Of a stretch of 64,000 bases of DNA, positions 1 through 7,971 are shown one piece after another; within the stretch, counting starts at the first letter, position 1, and each line of letters opens with the position of its first letter. The stretch is from Nannocystis sp. RBIL2. Its GTDB lineage: Bacteria > Myxococcota_A > Polyangia > Nannocystales > Nannocystaceae. The translations under genes were made by a program, and so were the position numbers. Where the stretch lies: the NCBI RefSeq assembly GCF_026626745.1, contig NZ_JAPNJW010000002.1, forward strand, positions 3,248,151 to 3,312,150. The letters are read 5' to 3'. Under the pieces are notes generated by a model. It saw only the letters and a program-made list of their open reading frames with translations, was not told where the DNA came from and ran no database searches.

Positions 1-39
1 CTCGCATCAATTCCTTCGCGCCAGCCCGGCGGCGCAGCG

Positions 40-1758
40 TCACTGCCCCGCCGCGGTCGCGAACCGCACCGCCACCAGGCTGTGCGGCGGCAGCGTCACT
101 TGCACGCGCTCGCCTTCCTGCACGTATTGCGCCGGCTCGGGCGCGATCGGGAAGTACAGCGTGTTGTGATCGGCGGCCGGCGGCGCCCACTGACTCGCCG
201 CGGTCGCGGTCCAGCCCGGGGGCAGGTCCAGCGTGAACGTGTGGCTGCGCTCGAGGTCGCGGTGCAGCGCGACCAGGCTGCCGGTCTCGCCGGCGGGGTC
301 GACGAACGCGGCGGCGTGGACCAGCGGGACCGTCACCTTGTCTGTCCCGACGGTCATGTCTTGATCGATCTGCTTCGAGAACTCGAGCGGGGCCGCGCGC
401 TCGAGCAGGTGTTCGCCGACGAAGCGGGTCGCCGCGTAGCTGGCCATCGGCGTGACCGTCTCGTTCTTGCCCTTGCGGAACGGGTTGTACCAGGGCTCGA
501 GCAGTGGGTCGCGGTCGGGGCTGTCGATCGTGTCGTAGTCGAGGGCGGCGTGCTGGCAGGCAGCTTCGACCCCGAGCTGCGCGTACAGCAGCAGCATGCC
601 GGCGAGGCCGAGGCCGACCACGGCCTCCCGACCGCGCTCGAACTGGCCGCGCGAGGACGTGCCGGCGACGTGGTACTCGGTGACCACCAGCTCGAGCCCG
701 GGGCGCACGGCGTCGAGGGCCGCGCGGGCGCGGGCGAAGCCGGGGCGGAACACCTCCGTGCCGGCCAGCGCGAAGAACAGATCGTTGGGGTCGGTCCAGC
801 CGAGCGCCTTGGCGTCGTCGACGAGGTAATGATGGACCACCGCGCCGGCGACCGCCGGGTCCTTCAGCAACGGCGCCAGCGCCTGCACTGCCGCCTCGAC
901 GCCGCCCCACCCGTCCATCGACGCCTGCGCGAGCGGGACCCAGAAGCGGGCCTCGGGCTCGACTGCCTTGACCGCGGCCACGTACTCGAGCGCGCGCGCC
1001 GCGAAGTCGGCCGCCGAGGCGCTCGGCTTGCCCGACCACTTCGGGTCGCCGCCGTGCTTGGCCTCGGGGTTGGCGTACGCGTAATCGCCGTCGGCCGAAT
1101 AGCCGGTGTTCCACGCGGCGTAGGGCTCGCTGCCGAGCTCGAACAGGGTCTGGCGATACGGCTGGTCCTGACCCCAGTGCAGGCGCGCGGCCACGTCGAC
1201 GTCGTCCGCGTCGGTGCCGTTGAGGTGGGTGACGTACGCGGCCGCCTCGGCCGCGGTACCTGACCCGAAGTTCAGGGTCACGATCGGCGCCGCGTCGGCG
1301 TCCTGCATCAACGCGAAGTACTCGAAGGTCGCCATCTCGTCGCCGGCCGCCGGCGCGTGGCCGGGCTCGACCCAGCGATAGAAGTGATAGCCGTCCTCGC
1401 CGCGCGCGCCGTCGATCTGCAGGCCCGAGAAGCGCATCAACGGCGCCCGCCCGTGGCCCGGCCGCGCCTCCGCGAACGCCTGCGCCGCCGCGACCTTGTG
1501 CGGCGTCCGCCACTCGGGGTGCAGCGGGTCGCTCTCCGGCGCGTAGGCGGTGCCGCGGCCGAGGTTCCAGCCGACCAGGTCGCCGACCGGCTCGCCCGGA
1601 CGGGTGAAGTCGAGGCTGGCGTGCACGTCGCCCATCATCACCGGCGCGTCGTCGGTCGAGCTGCCGAGCACGCCGAAGGTCGTCTGCGGCGGCGGGAGCG
1701 AGTTGCACGCGAGCAGCAAGAGACCGGGGACCAGCGACGCGACCCGACCCATGGACAT
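40..1758 (-). CDS. glycoside hydrolase-like lipoprotein (clan GH-A type)
   Basis: A 572-residue predicted lipoprotein: a hydrophobic N-terminus ends in a lipobox LLLAC with Cys18. The body looks like a TIM-barrel glycosidase related to GH51/GH39/GH79 alpha-L-arabinofuranosidase-type enzymes. The segment FELGSEPY (about residues 206-213) corresponds to the family's GNEP acid/base motif, with Glu211, and VVTEYHV later corresponds to the nucleophile strand. The usual Asn before the acid/base Glu is Ser here, so activity is uncertain. The open frame continues upstream to 2376, but that part overlaps the divergent amidohydrolase. The ATG at 1758 is chosen because it gives a proper signal peptide. 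Family assignment is by motif only; the substrate is unknown. Confidence 0.7.
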   Translation of the reverse strand: MSMGRVASLVPGLLLLACNSLPPPQTTFGVLGSSTDDAPVMMGDVHASLDFTRPGEPVGDLVGWNLGRGTAYAPESDPLHPEWRTPHKVAAAQAFAEARPGHGRAPLMRFSGLQIDGARGEDGYHFYRWVEPGHAPAAGDEMATFEYFALMQDADAAPIVTLNFGSGTAAEAAAYVTHLNGTDADDVDVAARLHWGQDQPYRQTLFELGSEPYAAWNTGYSADGDYAYANPEAKHGGDPKWSGKPSASAADFAARALEYVAAVKAVEPEARFWVPLAQASMDGWGGVEAAVQALAPLLKDPAVAGAVVHHYLVDDAKALGWTDPNDLFFALAGTEVFRPGFARARAALDAVRPGLELVVTEYHVAGTSSRGQFERGREAVVGLGLAGMLLLYAQLGVEAACQHAALDYDTIDSPDRDPLLEPWYNPFRKGKNETVTPMASYAATRFVGEHLLERAAPLEFSKQIDQDMTVGTDKVTVPLVHAAAFVDPAGETGSLVALHRDLERSHTFTLDLPPGWTATAASQWAPPAADHNTLYFPIAPEPAQYVQEGERVQVTLPPHSLVAVRFATAAGQ

Positions 1759-1867
1759 CGCGCTGTGAATACCACGATCAGGGATCGCCGTAGAAGCGCT
1801 TTCGCACGACCTCACCGGACCTGTCGCGCTCTCTGTCCCGGAAGTCATGTGGTATCGGGGGGGGCCC

Positions 1868-3730
1868 ATGCGCCTTCGCTCGCCCCGCACGGTCCTCACA
1901 TTCGCGGCCCTGGCCGCGCTGGGTTGTCCGCGGCCCTCGGCGAGCGAGGCGCCCGCGCGGACGTCCCCGCCGATCGCCGCCGACCTGGTCATCCGCGACG
2001 TCCGCCTGTTCGACGGCGCGGCGGTGGTCGCCCGCACCTCCGTCGCGGTCCGGGACGGCGTGATCGTGGGCGTCGGCCCCGACCTCGCGGTCGCCGACGG
2101 GGCCACAGTGGTCGACGGCGCCGGCCGGACCTTGCTGCCGGGGCTGATCGACGCCCACACGCACATCCAGTCGCCGGTCCAATTGCGCCAGGCGCTGGTG
2201 TTCGGGGTGACGACCGAGCTCGACATGTTTACGCTGCCGGCCGTGAGCGGGCCGCTGCGCAAGGCCGTCGCCGGGGCCGGCGGGCGCGCCCTGGCCGACT
2301 TCCGCAGCGCCGGCATCCTCGCCACCGCGCCGGGCGGCCACGGCACCGAGTACGGGTTTGCGATCCCCACCCTCACCGGCCCCGACCAAGCGCCGGCGTT
2401 CGTCGCGGCGCGCCTGGCCGAGGGCGCCGACTACCTCAAGATCGTGCTCGACGACGGGTCCGGCTTCGGCCGCAGCATGCCCACCCTCGCCGTCGACACC
2501 GTGCGCGCCCTGGTCGAGGCCGCCCACGCGCGCGGCCTGACGACCGTGGTCCACGTCAGCAGCCAGCGCGAGGCCACCGCGGCGCTCGAGGCCGGCGCCG
2601 ACGGCCTCGCCCACGTGTTCCTCGACGGCCCGGCGCAAGGCGCGTTCGTGGCCCTGGCGCGCGACAAGCGGGTGTTCGTGGCCGACACCCTGGCGGTGGT
2701 GCTCGGCCTGTGCGAGCCGGGCCGCGGCAAGGCGGTCGCCGAGGATCCGGAGCTGAAGCCGTTCCTCGGGCCAGCCGACGCGCGAGCCCTGTCCGCGACC
2801 TGGCCGAGGCCTCTGCCGGCGAGCGCGTGCGAGGGCGCTCTGGCGACCGTCGGCGCGCTGCACCGCGCCGGCGTGCCGCTGCTCGCCAGCACCGACGCGC
2901 CCAACCCGGGCACGGTCCACGGCGTCTCGCTGCACGACGAGCTGGCCCTGCTGGTGCGCGCCGGTCTGCCGGCGACCGCGGCGCTGGCGGCGGCCACGTC
3001 TGTCCCCGCGGACAGGTTCAAAATGGGCGACCGCGGCCGCGTGATCGCGGGCAAGCGCGCCGACCTGCTGCTGGTGCGCGGCGATCCGACCACCGACATC
3101 ACCGCCACGCGCGCGATCGAGGCGGTGTGGAAGGCCGGGCACCGGCTCGACCGCGACGGCTACCGCAAGGCGGTCGCCGACGAGTACGCCGCGCTGGAGG
3201 CCCGGCGCGCCGCCCCGCCGCCGCCCGGATCGGAGTCGGGCAAGATCGCCGCCTTCGAGGCCGGCAAGCTCGCCGCGGAGTTCGGCGCCGGCTGGCAGCC
3301 GGCCACCGACGCGCTGATCGGCGGCACCTCGACGGTCGAGCTGAACCTCAGCAAGAAGGGCGCGCGCAAGAGCAAGGGCGCGCTGCGGATGAGCGGCGCC
3401 GTGGCCGAGGGCGAGCAGCCGAAGTGGGCCGGGGCGATGTTCTTCCCCGGCGCCGCGCCGATGCAGCCGGCCAACCTCGGCAATTTCACCAAGCTGGTGT
3501 TCGCGGCCCGCAGCGACGGCGCGAGCGCGCTGACCGTGATGGTGTTCGCCGAGCAGCTCGGCATCGCGCCGCTGCGCAAGGAGATCGCCGTCGGCCGCGA
3601 GTGGGCCGAGCACACAGTCACCTTCGCCGAGCTCGGCGGGCTCGAGCCCCACGACGTCCTCGGGCTGTTCTTCGGCGCGACCCAGGCCGGCCCGTTCGCG
3701 CTCGAGCTCGACGACGTCCGCCTCGAGTGA
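1868..3730 (+). CDS. amidohydrolase lipoprotein with C-terminal CIA30-like domain
   Basis: A 620-residue secreted metal-dependent hydrolase of the amidohydrolase superfamily (imidazolonepropionase/dipeptidase-like). A signal peptide ends at a Cys (AALGC). The metal site is visible in order: DAHTHI (HxH), a KIVLDD lysine region, VVHVSS and GLAHVF histidines, and the STDAPNPG aspartate. The usual GKRADLLLV strand follows the barrel. The last 150 or so residues form a separate beta domain resembling CIA30/carbohydrate-binding modules, with GTSTVEL near its start and LELDDVRLE at its end. An ATG at 1847 is also in frame, but 1868 follows a G-rich stretch and starts directly at the signal peptide. 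It is divergent from the glycosidase-like gene. The substrate cannot be told. Confidence 0.82.
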   Translation: MRLRSPRTVLTFAALAALGCPRPSASEAPARTSPPIAADLVIRDVRLFDGAAVVARTSVAVRDGVIVGVGPDLAVADGATVVDGAGRTLLPGLIDAHTHIQSPVQLRQALVFGVTTELDMFTLPAVSGPLRKAVAGAGGRALADFRSAGILATAPGGHGTEYGFAIPTLTGPDQAPAFVAARLAEGADYLKIVLDDGSGFGRSMPTLAVDTVRALVEAAHARGLTTVVHVSSQREATAALEAGADGLAHVFLDGPAQGAFVALARDKRVFVADTLAVVLGLCEPGRGKAVAEDPELKPFLGPADARALSATWPRPLPASACEGALATVGALHRAGVPLLASTDAPNPGTVHGVSLHDELALLVRAGLPATAALAAATSVPADRFKMGDRGRVIAGKRADLLLVRGDPTTDITATRAIEAVWKAGHRLDRDGYRKAVADEYAALEARRAAPPPPGSESGKIAAFEAGKLAAEFGAGWQPATDALIGGTSTVELNLSKKGARKSKGALRMSGAVAEGEQPKWAGAMFFPGAAPMQPANLGNFTKLVFAARSDGASALTVMVFAEQLGIAPLRKEIAVGREWAEHTVTFAELGGLEPHDVLGLFFGATQAGPFALELDDVRLE

Positions 3731-3736
3731 GAGCGA

Positions 3737-3765
3737 ATGTCCCTCGAGACATGTTCTCGGGGACA
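3737..3765. repeat. two adjacent TGTCC-type palindromes
   Basis: Two short inverted repeats abut just after the amidohydrolase stop: ATGTCCCTCGAGACAT (3737-3752) and TGTTCTCGGGGACA (3752-3765). Both belong to the TGTCC-N4-GGACA family seen again at 13.6-13.9, 31.3-31.5 and 35.0 kb. They could act as a weak hairpin terminator between the convergent genes, but no T-tract follows. Confidence 0.6.
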
Positions 3766-3807
3766 CGCTGCCTCACGCGCCGAGAGTGGCGCGCGCTCCG
3801 GGCCCAT

Positions 3808-4410
3808 TCAGGGCAGCCAGAGGATCGCCACGAGCTCGTCGCTGACGCCGACGATCGCCGGCTCGGGCGGCCCGTACTCGTCGGGCGCAGGGGCCCACCA
3901 GGTCGGCTCGACGCCCTCCCACAAGCCATGGGTAAACCACTCGCGCAGGGCCGGGAGGTCGATCATCAGGCCTGCGAGTGCCGGCTGCCCGAGCGCGTGG
4001 AGGTAGCCGCCGGCCTCGGCGGCCGCGCGCGCGGCCGCCTCTTCGTCCTCGATCTCGGCGATCCGCTCGGCCGCGCCGGCGAGCACCGCGTCGATGCAGC
4101 GCTGTGGCTCGTCGCCGACCCGCGGCTCCCAGGACGCGTCCATGAAGTCGCCCCAGCGCGAGTCCTCCGAGGTGTTGTCCCGGAAAAAGACCGCGATGAA
4201 GGCCTGCACGATCTGCCGGTGCACTGCGAGCCGCGCCTGCGGATCGGAGCCGGCTGCTGCCAGGGCCTCGCGCAGCGAGGCGTCGAGGACTTCATCCAGC
4301 AGCGCGGCCTTCAACCACGCGCCGTCGTGGCGCGGATACCACAGCTCGCGGATGTGCTCGACCAGCGCCGCCTGCCGGGCTTGCCGGGTCGGTCCCGGTT
4401 CTCGTTGCAT
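3808..4410 (-). CDS. hypothetical protein, possible ArsR-regulated
   Basis: A 200-residue protein, acidic and helix-rich with an Ala/Glu-rich middle (AERIAEIEDEEAAARAAAEA). No signal peptide or known motif is recognised. The frame opens at 4443, but ATG 4410 starts a plausible protein (MQREPG). A palindromic site identical in layout to the one in the SDR promoter lies about 146-175 bases upstream, so this gene may belong to the ArsR regulon. That link is inference. Confidence 0.55.
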   Translation of the reverse strand: MQREPGPTRQARQAALVEHIRELWYPRHDGAWLKAALLDEVLDASLREALAAAGSDPQARLAVHRQIVQAFIAVFFRDNTSEDSRWGDFMDASWEPRVGDEPQRCIDAVLAGAAERIAEIEDEEAAARAAAEAGGYLHALGQPALAGLMIDLPALREWFTHGLWEGVEPTWWAPAPDEYGPPEPAIVGVSDELVAILWLP

Positions 4411-4555
4411 CGGGCGACTGTATCCCGGCGGCGAGCGCGGCACGCGAGCTTCGGGCTGCGCCGCCTGCCGTCCCCGCCCCCACCTGCCCGCTCGGCCGCG
4501 CGCCCGACCTCGACGTCCCGGCGGCGCTGCGGGCGCTTGACTTCATCCCATGTAA

Positions 4556-4585
4556 CATTTAGACGTTAACCTAAACGTCCAAATG
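4556..4585. promoter_or_regulatory. candidate ArsR-family operator, copy 1
   Basis: An inverted repeat with arms CATTTAGAC and GTCCAAATG separated by 12 bases; the match extends inward to 12 bases per arm with one mismatch. The same 9-12-9 arrangement recurs at 5048-5077 between the ArsR gene and the SDR gene. It sits in an AT-richer patch between arsR and the hypothetical gene at 3808-4410. Confidence 0.6.
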
Positions 4586-4623
4586 AACGCAGTCACGACA
4601 ACCCGGGAGGTGCCGGCTGGCGC

Positions 4624-4905
4624 TCACAGTTCGGCGAGGCGCGCCAGGTAGGCGCGCCAGACGTCGCGCTGGAACACCACGTGGGCGAACTTGCCGTCGC
4701 GGACGATCTCGACGAGGCCCGCGGTCTCGAGCTCCTTGAGGTGGTGGGAGATCGTCGCCTGGCTGACCCCGTGGCACTCCACGATCGCCGCGCAGGGCAT
4801 CTGCTGCGTGCGGTCGGCCGCCAGGTCTTGCAAGATCCGGAAGCGCCGCGGCTCGGCCAGGGCGCTCGAGATTCGCTGGACCTGCTTGTCCGTCAAGCGG
4901 AGCAT
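4624..4905 (-). CDS. ArsR-family winged-helix transcriptional regulator
   Basis: A 93-residue small helix-turn-helix repressor, the usual length for the family. Helices begin at [22 protein letters not shown]. The recognition helix is [20 protein letters not shown], and a short wing ([14 protein letters not shown]) follows. No classical metal-binding CVC motif is seen; a lone CAAIVECHG supplies two Cys and a His. It is divergent from the SDR gene at 5101, with a palindromic operator candidate between them, which suggests it controls that gene and itself. The inducer is unknown. Confidence 0.88.
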   Translation of the reverse strand: MLRLTDKQVQRISSALAEPRRFRILQDLAADRTQQMPCAAIVECHGVSQATISHHLKELETAGLVEIVRDGKFAHVVFQRDVWRAYLARLAEL

Positions 4906-5047
4906 CGCTGACAGCGTAACACGGGGACCGCCACGGCTCTAGCCGGGGCGGTCGGCCGTGTGCGCGGTCACGAGGGCTCGAGCGGGCGAGGCCGGCGCGG
5001 ACGAATCGAAGAAAATCTGGGACGCGATTTGACTTCGCCCGGATCGT

Positions 5048-5077
5048 CATTTAGACACTCATCGAACGGTCGAACTG
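5048..5077. promoter_or_regulatory. candidate ArsR-family operator, copy 2 (SDR promoter)
   Basis: CATTTAGAC, 12 bases, GTCGAACTG. The left arm is identical to copy 1 at 4556-4585 and the right arm matches 7 of 9. Its centre is about 38 bases upstream of the SDR start, so binding would cover the promoter or early transcript. Confidence 0.55.
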
Positions 5078-5100
5078 ATAACACAACGAGGAGAGCGAAG

Positions 5101-5853
5101 ATGGTCGAGTCATTGAAGGGCAAGGTCGCGGTCGTCACCGGCGCGTCCAAGGGCATCGGCGCGGGCATCGCCCGCGCGCTGGCGGGCGCCGGCGCGGCGG
5201 TGGTCGTCAACTACGCCAGCGACAAGGCGGGCGCCGAGCGGGTCGTCGCCGCCATCACCGAGCAGGACGGCAAGGCGTTCGCGGTCCAGGGCGACGTGTC
5301 GAAGGCGGCCGACGTGAAGCGGCTGTTCGCCGAGGCCAAGCGGGTGTTCGGCCGGCTCGACGTGCTGGTCAACAACGCCGGGGTGTTCCGCTTCGAGCCG
5401 TTCGAGGCCGTCACCGAGGCCGAGTACCGGCGCCAGTTCGACATCAACGTGCTCGGGCCGCTGCTCGCGGTGCAGGAGGCGCTGAAGTACTTCGGGCCCG
5501 AGGGCGGCAGCGTGATCAACATCGGCTCGACCGTGACGCGCAAGCCGGTCCCGGAGTCGGTCGTCTACACCGCCAGCAAGCACGCGGTCGACGGCCTCAC
5601 GCAGACCCTCGCGCTCGATCTCGGGCCGCGGAAGATCCGCGTCAACTCGATCAACCCCGGCGCAGTCGACACCGAGGGCGCGCGCACGCTGCAGATCCCC
5701 GAGTCCGACTTCGCGCGCGAGCTGATCGCGGCCACCCCGCTCGGCCGTCTCGGCCAGGTCGACGACATCGCCTCGGTGGCGGTGTTCCTCGCCTCTCCTG
5801 CCTCGGGCTGGCTGACGGGCGAGCTCCTCAGCGTGTCCGGCGGGCTGCGCTAA
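5101..5853 (+). CDS. short-chain dehydrogenase/reductase (SDR)
   Basis: A 250-residue classical SDR, full length. It has the cofactor motif TGASKGIG (residues 14-21), NNAG in strand 4, an active-site Ser in INIGST, and the catalytic YTASK. The end (GWLTGELLSVSGGLR) is typical of 3-oxoacyl-ACP-reductase-like members. The start at 5101 follows a good ribosome site (AGGAGAGCGAAG). It is probably an NAD(P)H-dependent oxidoreductase of unknown substrate, controlled by the divergent ArsR protein. Confidence 0.9.
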   Translation: MVESLKGKVAVVTGASKGIGAGIARALAGAGAAVVVNYASDKAGAERVVAAITEQDGKAFAVQGDVSKAADVKRLFAEAKRVFGRLDVLVNNAGVFRFEPFEAVTEAEYRRQFDINVLGPLLAVQEALKYFGPEGGSVINIGSTVTRKPVPESVVYTASKHAVDGLTQTLALDLGPRKIRVNSINPGAVDTEGARTLQIPESDFARELIAATPLGRLGQVDDIASVAVFLASPASGWLTGELLSVSGGLR

Positions 5854-5887
5854 AAGCCTGCCTGGGAGACGCGGGACTGAGGGCGCG

Positions 5888-5917
5888 AGGCCGTGGAGGG
5901 CGACAGGCTCACGGCCT
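5888..5917 (+). terminator. possible hairpin terminator after SDR gene
   Basis: AGGCCGTG and CACGGCCT form an 8-base stem with a 14-base loop, 35 bases past the SDR stop. There is no T-run, so termination strength is doubtful. Confidence 0.3.
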
Positions 5918-6089
5918 GGCGCCGGCCGCGATGAATTTGCGGAGGGGCGCGATCGACACACCGGCGGCGATCACTGGACGACTGGAGGCGGTCTGCGCCG
6001 CCTCGCGCGAGGCCGGCGGCGCCGCGTCGCAGCGGCTCGCGGGCACCGTCGTGCTGCCGGACCTGCGGCGGCGAGAACAGAGACTTCTT

Positions 6090-7916
6090 ATGCGAGCCAC
6101 GAGCTTATTGCGTCTCCTGAACCGCACCCTCCCCGCCTTCCTTCCGACGCTGCTGGTCGCCTGTCCCGGCGATACCGGCGACTCGACCGCGAGCGAGCCG
6201 AGCGGCGGCACCGACTCGACGGGATCGACCGGCACCACCGAGCCTGTGAGCACCGACCCGACCACCACCGGGCCGACGACCACGAGCCCGGACACCACGA
6301 CCGACACGACGACCACCGGCACCACTGACCCGACCACCCTCGACACCACCTCCGACACTTCCACCTCCGACACCACCACCGACACCACCGACACGGGCAC
6401 GAGCACGGAGACCACGGCCGTGGACCCGGGCGAGTGTGTCCCCGGCGAATCGCGGTCCTGTTACGGCGGGCCCGACGGCACCGAGGGTGTCGGCAATTGC
6501 GTGGCCGGCCAGCAGCAGTGCGGCGACGATGCGCTGTGGGGCCCGTGCGAGGGCGAGGTCGTGCCGGCGCGCGAGACCTGCGAGGAGATCGGCGACGAGG
6601 ACTGCGACGGCGTCGACGCCTGTGCGCCTCCCGGCGCGCTCGCGTGGGGAATGACCTTCGGCCAGGGCGGTCACGAGGTCGGCACGCGCGTCGTCTTCGA
6701 CGCCGCCGGCAACATCGTCGTCGCCGCGTGGGGTACCGGCCCCGTCGACTTCGGCGGCGGGACGCTGAACAACCTCGACCAGGACGTCTTCCTGGCCAAG
6801 TTCTCGCCCGCCGGGGACCTGCTGTGGGGCAAGCGCTTCGGCGAAGCCGGCGATCAGGGCGGGGCCGACTACGGGCTCGCGGTCACGCCCGCCGGCCACA
6901 TCGTGCTGGCGGGCGACTTCGCCGGCGCCATCGACTTCGGCGGCGGGCTGCTGGAGAACGTGACCGCCACGAACGACCTGTTCCTCGTCGAGTTGACCGG
7001 CGACGGCGATCACGTGTGGAGCAAGTCGTTCCACGGCGGCGACGCGCTGATCGGGACGAAGAACCTCGTCCTCGCCGACAACGGCGACATCCTGATCACC
7101 GGCTTCTTCTTCACCTCGCTCGAGCTCGGCGGCGCTCCGCTGATCGCCGACGACAAGGCCGACGCCTTCGTCGCCCGGTTCACGCCCACCGGCGCGCACG
7201 TGTGGAGCCGCCGCTTCGGCGGCAGCGACTATCAGCTCGGCGGCGCCATCGACCTCGACGCGGACGGCAATGCCTACGTGACCGGCTGGTTCTGGGACTC
7301 GATCGACGCCGGCACCGGTCCGCTGGTGTCCACCGGCGCCGACGACCTGTTCCTGGCCAAGCTCGACCCCGCGGGCGCCACGGTGTGGGCCAAGCACTTC
7401 GGCGACGCGGGCAACCAGCGGGCCCGCGGCCTGGTGGTCGACAGCGGCGGACGCGTCACGATCGCGGGTCCGAACAGGGGCAGCGTCGACTTCGGCGGCG
7501 GGCCGCTGGCGGCGCCCCAGGGGTCCGGCTTCCTCGCCCAGTTCGACGGCGACGGCGCACACCTGTGGAGCCGGCTGCTCTGCACTGACGGCTCGAACGC
7601 CAGCGACCTCGCTACCGACGGTTTCGACAACCTCATCACCACCGGCAACTTCCTCGACACGTGCGACCTCGACGGCGAGGTGCTGGTGTCCCTCGACCAG
7701 TACGACGCCTATCTCGGCAAGTTCAGCCCGCAGGGCCAGCTCGTTTGGGGCAAGCGCTTCGGTGGTCCCGACGCCCAGCTCGGCGCCGGCGTCGCCGGGT
7801 CCGCCACGGGCGTCGTGGCCGTCACCGGCACCTTCCTGCAGAGCATCGACCTCGGCCAGGGCATCCTCGTCAGCGAGGGCAACCGCGACGGCTTCCTCGC
7901 CGCGTTCGAGCCGTGA
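6090..7916 (+). CDS. beta-propeller lipoprotein with Thr-rich linker
   Basis: A 608-residue predicted lipoprotein. The signal peptide ends at a Cys (LLVAC). A roughly 90-residue low-complexity Thr/Asp/Ser/Pro linker follows, then a small Cys-containing module (CVPGESRSCYGGPDGTEGVG, continuing to a DEDCDG turn) common in myxobacterial outer-membrane lipoproteins. The rest is about eight repeats of an SBBP/delta-60-like blade, each containing a segment like FLAKFSPAGDLLWGKRFG. This gives a probable cell-surface beta-propeller. The frame opens at 5931; the ATG at 6090 is chosen because it begins the signal peptide. Ligand unknown. Confidence 0.8.
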   Translation: MRATSLLRLLNRTLPAFLPTLLVACPGDTGDSTASEPSGGTDSTGSTGTTEPVSTDPTTTGPTTTSPDTTTDTTTTGTTDPTTLDTTSDTSTSDTTTDTTDTGTSTETTAVDPGECVPGESRSCYGGPDGTEGVGNCVAGQQQCGDDALWGPCEGEVVPARETCEEIGDEDCDGVDACAPPGALAWGMTFGQGGHEVGTRVVFDAAGNIVVAAWGTGPVDFGGGTLNNLDQDVFLAKFSPAGDLLWGKRFGEAGDQGGADYGLAVTPAGHIVLAGDFAGAIDFGGGLLENVTATNDLFLVELTGDGDHVWSKSFHGGDALIGTKNLVLADNGDILITGFFFTSLELGGAPLIADDKADAFVARFTPTGAHVWSRRFGGSDYQLGGAIDLDADGNAYVTGWFWDSIDAGTGPLVSTGADDLFLAKLDPAGATVWAKHFGDAGNQRARGLVVDSGGRVTIAGPNRGSVDFGGGPLAAPQGSGFLAQFDGDGAHLWSRLLCTDGSNASDLATDGFDNLITTGNFLDTCDLDGEVLVSLDQYDAYLGKFSPQGQLVWGKRFGGPDAQLGAGVAGSATGVVAVTGTFLQSIDLGQGILVSEGNRDGFLAAFEP

Positions 7917-7971
7917 CGGGACGGCGGACACCACAACGACATGCAGCATTCCCGGCGCCGCGGCCGCGCCA

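Noticed and set aside
1357-4569. 1070-codon plus-strand frame across several genes, and similar very long antisense frames elsewhere
   Set aside because: Antisense frames with an Arg/Gly/Pro-rich composition, as expected in very GC-rich DNA; the true genes are on the other frame or strand.
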